Source: Lentimicrobium sp. | Lineage (GTDB): Bacteria; Bacteroidota; Bacteroidia; Bacteroidales; Lentimicrobiaceae | Length of the DNA: 8,974 nucleotides | NCBI GenBank assembly: GCA_013336205.1 | Contig: JAAXUD010000076.1 | Location: 1 to 8,974, forward strand | Direction of reading: 5' to 3' | Part shown: positions 1 to 6,244 of the stretch, one piece after another | How positions within the stretch are numbered: the stretch's first letter is position 1 | Layout: each line of letters starts with the position of its first letter | The notes under the pieces: generated by a model | The model's database searches: none | Told to the model about the DNA's origin: nothing | What the model saw: only the letters and a program-made list of their open reading frames with translations | Program-made: the position numbers and the translations under genes

Positions 1-2
1 TC

Positions 3-356
3 GAAACAGCGCGTATGCTGGCCGGAATGGGCATGGATGCTGATGTCACTGAGGCCATTAAAATGCACAATGAAATGGCAACCGGTCTGGAGCGTAGTAC
101 CGAATTTGAGTTTGCATTGGCAGCCTGTGAAACCATCACCGGACTGATTACGGCTACAGCCATGGTTTATCCGGATCGGAAAGTCGCTTCGGTTAAACCG
201 AAATCGGTCGTAAAGCGGATGAAGGAAAAGGCATTTGCGGCATCCGTAAAACGGGAAAATATCCTGGAATGTGAAAAAATCGGAATTCCGCTTGATGAGT
301 TTGCCACGCTTGCTGTTGCTGCAATGACAGAAATCGGGGATGAGATTGGACTCTGA
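3..356 (+). CDS. HD-domain (HDIG-type) hydrolase-family protein, 3' end only
   Basis: This is the C-terminal part, 117 visible residues, of a small HD-superfamily protein; metal-dependent phosphohydrolase activity is known for the superfamily, but the substrate here is unknown. The frame is open to the left edge (it begins ETARMLAGMGMD), so the ATG at 15 is internal and the true start lies outside the window. The visible part matches my memory of the roughly 185-190-residue bacterial 'predicted HD superfamily hydrolase' family: the AIKMHNE motif near visible residues 19-25, then an alanine-rich helical stretch (ADVTEAI, ALAACETITGLITA), a PDRKVASVKPKSVVKRMKEK segment, and an ending in EIGDEIGL. 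The catalytic HD dyad would be in the missing part, so activity cannot be judged. No partner gene is visible; a gene-free AT-rich gap follows. I am confident of the family and unsure of the role. Confidence 0.75.
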   Translation, partial: ETARMLAGMGMDADVTEAIKMHNEMATGLERSTEFEFALAACETITGLITATAMVYPDRKVASVKPKSVVKRMKEKAFAASVKRENILECEKIGIPLDEFATLAVAAMTEIGDEIGL

Positions 357-643
357 ACATTGGCTGGCAAATAAGTCTTCCGATTTTATAAGTAGAACTA
401 AAAAGTAATAAGAGGCGGCCATTTTAAAAAATGACGAAGTAAAGTAGTTGATTTAAAATATTATAACTATCCATTCAGGGTTTTATAATCTTTAATCGTT
501 TTCAACATTTCCATGCAAGCCTTATTTCTAATTGTTGAGATTAAAGTATAAAATCAGTTATTAAGCCCTTTCCGGGAAATATTTTTGAGCAAACCTGTTA
601 TTACTGTTTTTCTAACTATTTTTGTATAGGAACATTTTTTATC
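357..643. other. AT-rich intergenic region
   Basis: This stretch of 287 bases has no credible reading frame on either strand and no tRNA-like or structured-RNA-like fold that I can see. It holds only weak AT palindromes: ATTATAA at 460-466 with its complement TTATAAT at 483-489, and a short dyad TTTCC-G-GGAAA at 569-579. Neither is followed by a T-run that would make a convincing terminator for the upstream gene. A promoter-like element for the downstream gene lies near its right end. Confidence 0.6.
617..624 (+). promoter_or_regulatory. Candidate Bacteroidetes -7 promoter element for the septum formation initiator gene
   Basis: The octamer TATTTTTG matches the Bacteroidetes primary sigma factor -7 consensus TAnnTTTG exactly and lies 19 bases before the ATG at 644. 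No good TTTG -33 element sits at the usual spacing; the nearest TTTG, at 584-587, is about ten bases too far upstream. If the element is used, the transcript would start near 631, leaving a leader of roughly 13 bases. An AGGAA at 628-632 could be read as a Shine-Dalgarno sequence, but it would then lie at or before the transcript start, so the two readings compete. Confidence 0.4.
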
Positions 644-949
644 ATGTGGCAGCGGATACCCCCATTTTTACGCAATAAATATGCAATTACTCTGCTGGCT
701 TTCCTGGTCTGGCTAATTTTTTTCGATCGGAATAATTTCATTTCGCAGGTTAAGCTGGGCCGTACGCTGAATGACCAACGCCAGCAAAAGGGGTTTTATA
801 AAACCGAAATTAAAAGGGACAGCACTGCTATACAGGATATATTATCAGATTCTATCTCCCTGGAGAAGTTCGCCCGTGAAAAATATCTGATGAAGAAGGA
901 TAATGAGGATATTTATCTGATTGTGCAGGAGAAGGAAGAGGGGAAGTAA
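644..949 (+). CDS. Septum formation initiator (DivIC/FtsB-family) protein
   Basis: A 101-residue bitopic inner-membrane protein. A short N-terminal cytoplasmic stretch (MWQRIPPFLRNKY) precedes one membrane segment at about residues 13-28 (AITLLAFLVWLIFFDR). A charged, helix-prone periplasmic region follows at about 33-70, and the end carries the conserved block at about 74-93 (EKFAREKYLMKKDNEDIYLI), which is characteristic of Bacteroidetes DivIC/FtsB proteins. In the known family this protein forms a complex with FtsL and FtsQ/DivIB and passes the signal that activates septal peptidoglycan synthesis. Length is normal. The ATG is preceded by a candidate promoter and a weak, distant AGGAA. The gene stands alone on the plus strand and converges on priA; no other division gene is in view. 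DivIC and FtsB cannot be told apart from sequence alone, so no symbol is given. Confidence 0.85.
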   Translation: MWQRIPPFLRNKYAITLLAFLVWLIFFDRNNFISQVKLGRTLNDQRQQKGFYKTEIKRDSTAIQDILSDSISLEKFAREKYLMKKDNEDIYLIVQEKEEGK

Positions 950-1047
950 TTTCTAATGCCTAATTTCTAATACCTAAACGTCCAATATCCAATTTCTAAA
1001 TATCCAATATCCAATATCCAATTTCTAATATCTAAACCTCAATTTCT
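947..1047. repeat. Degenerate ATCCAAT / TAATTTCTAA tandem repeat array
   Basis: An AT-rich array begins at the stop codon of the plus-strand gene. Two near-identical 14-mers, TAATTTCTAATGCC (947-960) and TAATTTCTAATACC (961-974), lie in tandem and differ at one base. The 19-mer TCCAATATCCAATTTCTAA occurs perfectly twice, at 981-999 and 1010-1028. Three heptamers ATCCAAT run head to tail at 1002-1022. TAATACCTAAACG (968-980) and TAATATCTAAACC (1026-1038) are related copies flanking the 19-mers, giving a higher-order pattern. An isolated ATCCAATAT lies further on at 1107-1115. I have an impression of similar repeats between genes in other Bacteroidetes; I know of no established function. Confidence 0.85.
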
Positions 1048-1130
1048 CGTGTGTAAATCAGGTTAGCATTGAGGCTGAGGTTATGTTTCTATTCAATATT
1101 TTGAAATCCAATATATTGCCTGGCAGGTGC

Positions 1131-1156
1131 TTAACCTTAACCTTAGCCTTAACCTT
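1131..1156. repeat. Short TTAACC hexamer repeat
   Basis: Four tandem hexamers, TTAACC TTAACC TTAGCC TTAACC, one with a single A-to-G change, are followed by a partial TT. The block lies in the same convergent intergenic region as the ATCCAAT array, about 80 bases from it. It may be a slippage-prone simple repeat. Confidence 0.8.
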
Positions 1157-1175
1157 TAAAAGCTCATTATAGAAA

Positions 1176-1198
1176 GTTATGCTCTTTCGGGCTATAAC
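1176..1198. terminator. Weak hairpin between the convergent genes, possible terminator
   Basis: On the plus strand GTTAT-GCTC, loop TTTC, GGGC-T-ATAAC forms a nine-pair stem with one bulged T and one G-U pair. On the minus strand the loop becomes GAAA but the G-U pair becomes a C-A mismatch. The hairpin lies 29 bases past the priA stop. Neither strand has a long U-run after it (the minus strand continues TTTCTATAATG), so it is at best a weak or factor-assisted terminator. Confidence 0.3.
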
Positions 1199-1227
1199 AA
1201 TCTTAATTGAGGAACTGATGTCTAATT

Positions 1228-3729
1228 TTACATCGGATCGACATCCAGCTGCACCCTTACACTTTTATAATCCGGTAATTCAAGGAATTTCTCAATCTGA
1301 CGGGCAACTTCAAATTTTAGTTGGGCTGCGTCTTTTCCTTTTCCCGTTTTGAGTATAATGTTTTTGATATATTGATTCCTGATTCTTGAAACCATCGGAT
1401 ATTCCGGACCAAGGAGTAATTTGCCAAAGTATGGCCTGAGCATGCCGGCCAACACACCTGCTGCATGATTCAGGATTTCATATTCCCTGTGCCTCAGCGA
1501 AACCTCAAGCAGGCGGTAAAAGGGCGGATATTTGTAGGTGTACCTGTCCTGCAGCTGTTGCTTGTACATTTCATCGTAGTTATTGTCAATCACCCATTGC
1601 AGCAAGGGGTGTTTAGGGTTGTTGGCCTGTATCAGCACCAGCCCCTGCTTGTTTTTACGACCAGCCCTGCCACTAACCTGGGCCAGTAACTGGTAACTCC
1701 GCTCAAAAGCCCGGAAATCAGGATAACTCAACAGGCCATCCGCGTAAAGCACCCCAACAAGGCTCACATTGTCGAAATCAAGTCCCTTGGTTACCATCTG
1801 AGTGCCGACCAGAATGTCAATTTTACCTGTTTCGAATTCGCCGATTATTTTCTGGTAGGCAAACTTGGTGCGGGTTGTATCAAGGTCCATGCGGCCTATT
1901 ACTGCTTCGGGGAATAATATGCTTAATTCTTCTTCAACTTTTTCAGTGCCAAACCCTTTCATTTTTAACGCGGGACTGCTGCAATCGGGGCATTTCGCCG
2001 GGACCTGCATTGAGTATCCACAATAATGGCATTTCAGCATGTTTATCTGCTTGTGATAAATCAATGTCACATCACAGTTTACGCACTGCGGCGTATAGTG
2101 GCAGGTGTCACATTCAAGCCGGAGTGAAAAGCCGCGTCGGTTCTGAAAAAGAATAACCTGCTCGCCGGCATTCAGCACATTTGAGATTGTATCAAGCAAT
2201 TGCTGTGAAAAGTGCGATTTCATGCGATTGAACTTAGCCTCTTCCCGGATGTCAATTATCTTGATTTCAGGCATTTTTAAGCCGCCATAGCGTTCGTTCA
2301 GTTCAACATATTTGTATTTCCCCTGCTGGGTATTGAAAAAGCTCTCAATCGATGGTGTTGCAGATCCCAGTAAAACCGGTGCATGATGAATCTGCCCGAG
2401 CACTGCAGCGACGTCCCTTGCATTGTAACGGGGAGAAGGATCGTTCTGTTTATAGGAGGTGTCGTGTTCTTCATCCACAATGATCAGCCCCAGATCGGTG
2501 AATGGCAGAAACAGGGCTGAGCGGGCTCCCAGCAGCACTTTATAAGGTTGTTGCTCAGCTTGTCCGGCCAGGGGAAGATTGGCCTTGTTCCAGATTTCAA
2601 CCCGTTCGGCTTCGTTGTACCGCGAATGATAAACACCAACCGATGCGCCGAAATATTTTTGTAAGCGCTGAATAATCTGGGTTGTCAATGCAATTTCCGG
2701 TAGCAAAAACAAAACCTGTTTCCCCCTGTCAATTACTTCATCAATTAGTCTTATGTAAACTTCTGTTTTTCCGCTGGAAGTAACACCTTTGAGTAAGACT
2801 ACCTGGTTTTCAGCGAGAGGCGATTTCAGTTCCTCAAACGCCTGTTGCTGGACCGGGCTGAGTTGCACAGCGGCCGGCGAAGCAATGGCATCGGGATGCA
2901 ACAGCCGGCTCACATTGCGGGGAAATGCTTCCAGGATGCCCTTTTTTATCAATCCATCAAGCTGGGCGGCTGAAGAGCCCGGCGACTTCAGTAATTCGGA
3001 TTTTGTAACCTCTTTTTCATTGCCCGAAAAGCACCTTGACATACTTATAAAAGCCATTAATACCTGCAATTGCTTGAATGCTTTCTTGTTGAGTTTGTCC
3101 ATCACAGCATTCATTGCGCTTTCATCCTGATAGCTTTCTGTCAGGCGGATGCAAGTCTCGGTGCGGGGCTTGTAGCGCTCGGTTATTTCTTCCTCTACCC
3201 TGATTATTCCTTTTTCAATCATGGTTTTAACCAGTGGAATCACTTTTGCAATGCCAATTATCCGGCTTACATCAGTCAGGGTAAGAATTTTTTGTAAATC
3301 CAGCGCTTCCACAATCTGAAATTCACGATCATTAAGCACTTCAGCATCTTTAACATACTCAGGGTCAAGAATAATCCTGGATTCACTGGCCAGTTTGTAG
3401 GCCGAGGGTAGCGCCGCATTCATCACTTCGCCAATGGTGCACATGTAATAGGATGCCATCCATTCCCAGAGGGCGAACTGTCGCTCATTTACAACCGGTA
3501 AGGAGTCGATAACAGAAAGTACATATTTCAGCGCCATAACCTGAGGCGCCTTGTCATGAACGCGCCTGACCAGCGCAGTATAGAAACGTTTTTTGCCAAA
3601 CTGAACAACAGCGCGCATGCCAGGCAGAATCTGGTTATTCAGCTCCTGGGGGATACGATAGGTAAAGTAGCCTTTAACAGGAAGAGGTAACAGTACTTCT
3701 GCAAATTGGGTTATGTATTCTTCGGACAT
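1228..3729 (-). CDS. priA: Primosomal protein N' (replication restart helicase PriA)
   Basis: PriA is a superfamily 2 helicase with 3'-to-5' polarity that recognises stalled or repaired forks and reloads the replisome. The ATG at 3729 gives 833 residues. An in-frame TTG at 3747 would add six; I prefer ATG because the family fold (FAEVLLPLPVKGYFTYRIP) starts just after it. Neither start has a Shine-Dalgarno sequence. Numbered from the ATG: the N-terminal 3'-DNA-binding domain covers about 1-105, Walker A GVTSSGKT is at 315-322, the DEEHD box at 419-423, and GSATPS at about 455-460. Eight zinc-ligand cysteines stand in four CxxC pairs (540/543, 549/552, 567/570, 580/583). Motif VI, QVSGRAGR, ends at 691. 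All key residues are intact. The protein is about 100 residues longer than the E. coli form, as I recall for this phylum. The gene follows aroC by 53 bases and ends the minus-strand run. Confidence 0.97.
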   Translation of the reverse strand: MSEEYITQFAEVLLPLPVKGYFTYRIPQELNNQILPGMRAVVQFGKKRFYTALVRRVHDKAPQVMALKYVLSVIDSLPVVNERQFALWEWMASYYMCTIGEVMNAALPSAYKLASESRIILDPEYVKDAEVLNDREFQIVEALDLQKILTLTDVSRIIGIAKVIPLVKTMIEKGIIRVEEEITERYKPRTETCIRLTESYQDESAMNAVMDKLNKKAFKQLQVLMAFISMSRCFSGNEKEVTKSELLKSPGSSAAQLDGLIKKGILEAFPRNVSRLLHPDAIASPAAVQLSPVQQQAFEELKSPLAENQVVLLKGVTSSGKTEVYIRLIDEVIDRGKQVLFLLPEIALTTQIIQRLQKYFGASVGVYHSRYNEAERVEIWNKANLPLAGQAEQQPYKVLLGARSALFLPFTDLGLIIVDEEHDTSYKQNDPSPRYNARDVAAVLGQIHHAPVLLGSATPSIESFFNTQQGKYKYVELNERYGGLKMPEIKIIDIREEAKFNRMKSHFSQQLLDTISNVLNAGEQVILFQNRRGFSLRLECDTCHYTPQCVNCDVTLIYHKQINMLKCHYCGYSMQVPAKCPDCSSPALKMKGFGTEKVEEELSILFPEAVIGRMDLDTTRTKFAYQKIIGEFETGKIDILVGTQMVTKGLDFDNVSLVGVLYADGLLSYPDFRAFERSYQLLAQVSGRAGRKNKQGLVLIQANNPKHPLLQWVIDNNYDEMYKQQLQDRYTYKYPPFYRLLEVSLRHREYEILNHAAGVLAGMLRPYFGKLLLGPEYPMVSRIRNQYIKNIILKTGKGKDAAQLKFEVARQIEKFLELPDYKSVRVQLDVDPM

Positions 3730-3782
3730 CAGTCGGTTGGGGCGCAACGATTAAAAATCAAACTTACAAAATAAAAGCCTGA

Positions 3783-4760
3783 TTACCTGCTTTTATTCAG
3801 AAGAAACAAATCGGCCAATCCAATTGCAGCAGCAGCTTCTACAACGACCGGCACACGCAGCGCTATGCAGACATCGTGTCTTCCTTCTATCTGTAATGTT
3901 TCAATTTTGCCGGTTTTCATATTTATTGTTTCCTGCGGAAGTGAAATACTGGAAGTGGGTTTTACGACCACCCTGAAAACGATATCGTTACCATTGGTAA
4001 TTCCCCCGCTAATTCCGGCAGCGTTGTTGGAACTTGTTTTGCCATCGGTTGAAATGTACCGGTCGTTGTGCTGGCTGCCACGCATCCGGGCTGCACCGAA
4101 TCCTGAACCAAATTCAATTCCTTTAATGGCAGGAATTGAAAAAACCAGGTGGCTGAGGGTCGATTCTACGCTTCCAAAGAAAGGCTCACCCAGGCCTTGC
4201 GGGATATTTGTGGCAGTGCACTGAATAATTCCACCCAGAGAGTCACCCGTGCCGGTAATGTTTTTGATGGCGTTGGCAATGTCTGTATCGCCGCCGATTT
4301 CAAGAATCTGAGTGTTTATTTTTACCGGACTGATTATTTTTTTTGCAACTACCCCGGCAGCTACCAGTCCAAGGGTGATTCTTCCTGAGAAATGCCCGCC
4401 ACCTCTCGGATCGGCATAGCCTTTGAATTTAATTCCGGCAGTAAAATCAGCGTGTCCAGGCCGGGGAACCTCGCGAAGGTTATCGTAATCGGCTGATCTG
4501 GTGTTGGTGTTTTCGAAAAATACAGCCATCGGAGCTCCGGTGGTAAAGCCATTGTAGACGCCACTCATCAGTTTTGGCAAATCAGGTTCTGTGCGGGGTG
4601 TTGTACCCGGAGCACCGCTTCTGCGGCGCGACAGATCATCGAGAAAATCAGTTTCGGCCAGCGGAATACCTGCCGGCACACCATCGATAATAACGCCAAT
4701 GCCATTTCCATGAGATTCGCCAAAAATACTGATCCTGAAAATATGTCCGAAAGTGTTCAT
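3783..4760 (-). CDS. aroC: Chorismate synthase, short form
   Basis: Chorismate synthase catalyses the last shikimate-pathway step, anti-1,4-elimination of phosphate from EPSP to give chorismate; it needs reduced FMN and is cytosolic, usually a tetramer. The start at ATG 4760 is supported by the immediate family beginning MNTFGHIFRISIFGESHGNG. His17 in GESHG and His103 in RPGHADFT correspond to the two catalytic histidines. The RGGGHFSGR block (119-127) replaces the more common RGGGRSSAR signature, the flavin-site GSQHNDR lies at 228-234, and GRHD at 293-296. At 325 residues it is about 30 shorter than the Bacteroides enzyme I recall. The motifs NTNTRSADYDNL and PRPGHADFT resemble the Clostridia-type branch. 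It lies 100 bases after aroA. No residue loss suggests inactivity. Confidence 0.96.
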   Translation of the reverse strand: MNTFGHIFRISIFGESHGNGIGVIIDGVPAGIPLAETDFLDDLSRRRSGAPGTTPRTEPDLPKLMSGVYNGFTTGAPMAVFFENTNTRSADYDNLREVPRPGHADFTAGIKFKGYADPRGGGHFSGRITLGLVAAGVVAKKIISPVKINTQILEIGGDTDIANAIKNITGTGDSLGGIIQCTATNIPQGLGEPFFGSVESTLSHLVFSIPAIKGIEFGSGFGAARMRGSQHNDRYISTDGKTSSNNAAGISGGITNGNDIVFRVVVKPTSSISLPQETINMKTGKIETLQIEGRHDVCIALRVPVVVEAAAAIGLADLFLLNKSR

Positions 4761-4860
4761 TGTTAGTAGGTTACTTTATCTTAAGGTAAGAATTGGCAAA
4801 TCTGTGTTGATGGGTTTAAAGTTGCATTCTGTTTATTATTTAACTCGGATTTTATGCATA

Positions 4861-6111
4861 TTAATCTGTCACATTGACGCCCAGTTTCACAAGATCATTA
4901 AAAAAACCGGGATACGATTTTGCCACACAATCTGAATCCTGAATGGTAACCGGACCACTGGCATTGAGGGCAGCAACTGCGGCCATCATGGCAATGCGAT
5001 GATCGTTGTGCGAATTTACGAAAGCTCCGGAAACTTTCCCGCCTTCAATCATCATTTCATTGTTGTCAATGGTAATCTTAATGCCCATTTTTGCCATTTC
5101 CAGTTGTATTGCTTCCGCACGGTCGCTTTCTTTGTGTTTGAGCCTTTCAACGCCCCGAATCTTTGAGATACCTTGGCAATTAGCGGCCAGGGCAGCCAAT
5201 GGAGGGAAAAGATCGGGACATTCAGTGGCATCAAAAGAAAAAGAACTGAGGTCTGATTTGTGAATTTCAACAGCATCAGCGGTGATTTTCAAATTGGCGC
5301 CTGCGATTTTCAATACCTCAAGAAATGCGACATCGGATTGTTTGCTGTTTTGTTGTATGCCTCTTGCAATCAGGCTTCCATTCATTGCACCGGCTGTCAG
5401 CAGAAATGCGGCACCACTCCAATCCCCTTCCACTGTGTACTCCCTTGCCACATAATTTTGTTTGCCCCGAATGTTGAATTGTTCGAAATTCAGATTTTCT
5501 ATTTCAATGCCGAAATCCTTTAGTAGGCTGATCGTCATGGAGATATAAGGCTTGCTTTTCAGATTGTCTACATGTATTATAGAATTTGTTTCAGCCAAAG
5601 GCAATGCCATCAGCAAGCCAGTAAGTAGCTGAGAGCTTACTGAGCCGTCGATGTCAGCTTTGCCACCCTGCAATGGACCCTGGACCCGGAATGGGAGTAA
5701 TCCGTTATTCGATTGAAACCCGGCACCCAGTTGTGTCAGGGCTTCGCCTATCATATCTACCGGTCGTTTCTGAAGAGATCCTTTACCGGTAAATGTAATC
5801 TGCTTCCGGTGCAACGCAGCTATCGGGGCAAACATGCGCATGGCAAGGCCCGACTCTCCGCAATTCAGCTGTTGGCCTTTAACCAGGAAACCGCCTAAAA
5901 TAGTTATCTCTTCAGCGTCCGAAACAACTTCAGCGCCCAGACTTCTGACCATCTCAAGTGCCGCCAGCGAATCGTTGCAATAGGAGGGATGAAGTATGGT
6001 TGTTGTTCCGGTCGCCAGCAAACCAGCCGCAATGGCACGTTGTGTCATGCTTTTACTCGGCGGTGCAGTTACGGAACCATTAGCTAATGAAGGATATACG
6101 GTTTTTTGCAT
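4861..6111 (-). CDS. aroA: 3-phosphoshikimate 1-carboxyvinyltransferase (EPSP synthase)
   Basis: EPSP synthase transfers the enolpyruvyl group of PEP to shikimate 3-phosphate, the sixth shikimate step and the glyphosate target. The protein has 416 residues in the usual two-domain inverse alpha/beta barrel length. Visible landmarks are PPSKSMTQRA at 17-26 (Lys20 binds PEP), the PEP/glyphosate loop NCGESGLAMR at 83-92, RPVDM at 116-120, SSQ at 159-161 (shikimate-phosphate site), the catalytic Asp in ECPDLFP at 297-303, KESDR at 327-331 and NDHRIAM at 369-375. All catalytic positions are kept. The loop is unusual: where E. coli has Thr97 and Pro101, this protein has Leu89 and Met93, while the key glycine is Gly88. 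The ATG at 6111 has no Shine-Dalgarno sequence. It lies 133 bases after aroB, a gap with no clear promoter or terminator. Confidence 0.97.
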   Translation of the reverse strand: MQKTVYPSLANGSVTAPPSKSMTQRAIAAGLLATGTTTILHPSYCNDSLAALEMVRSLGAEVVSDAEEITILGGFLVKGQQLNCGESGLAMRMFAPIAALHRKQITFTGKGSLQKRPVDMIGEALTQLGAGFQSNNGLLPFRVQGPLQGGKADIDGSVSSQLLTGLLMALPLAETNSIIHVDNLKSKPYISMTISLLKDFGIEIENLNFEQFNIRGKQNYVAREYTVEGDWSGAAFLLTAGAMNGSLIARGIQQNSKQSDVAFLEVLKIAGANLKITADAVEIHKSDLSSFSFDATECPDLFPPLAALAANCQGISKIRGVERLKHKESDRAEAIQLEMAKMGIKITIDNNEMMIEGGKVSGAFVNSHNDHRIAMMAAVAALNASGPVTIQDSDCVAKSYPGFFNDLVKLGVNVTD

Positions 6112-6244
6112 GGGGTGGTTTTTCTCAGATCAGCCTGCCTGGTTTTCAAGTGTTAAGATAGAAATTTGATGCTTACAATCTTTCAGAAATTATAATGGCC
6201 ACAGAAACATCTGTTTGATGAAAATGGAGTGTTGAATCTAAGAA

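Noticed and set aside
15..356. ATG at 15 as a true gene start
   Set aside because: The same frame is open to the left edge and encodes family-like sequence (ETAR) before it. The protein from ATG 15 would lack the HD core, so this is an internal methionine of a gene cut by the window.
420..433. Palindrome CATTTT-AA-AAAATG after the HD-domain gene
   Set aside because: The loop would be two bases and the stem almost all A-T, so a stable terminator is unlikely.
1131..1156. Telomere-like origin for the TTAACC hexamers
   Set aside because: Only four copies inside an internal chromosomal gap, with no sign of a linear end or hairpin telomere.
3730..3747. TTG at 3747 as priA start
   Set aside because: It adds six residues with no family similarity and has no ribosome site. 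The ATG at 3729 is closer to the usual N-terminus.
4753..4935. Plus-strand 60-codon frame spanning the aroC-aroA gap
   Set aside because: It overlaps the ends of two well-supported minus-strand genes and has no recognisable protein features.
6201..6214. Small inverted repeat ACAGA-AACA-TCTGT between aroB and aroA
   Set aside because: Five pairs, no U-run on either strand and no promoter context; likely chance.
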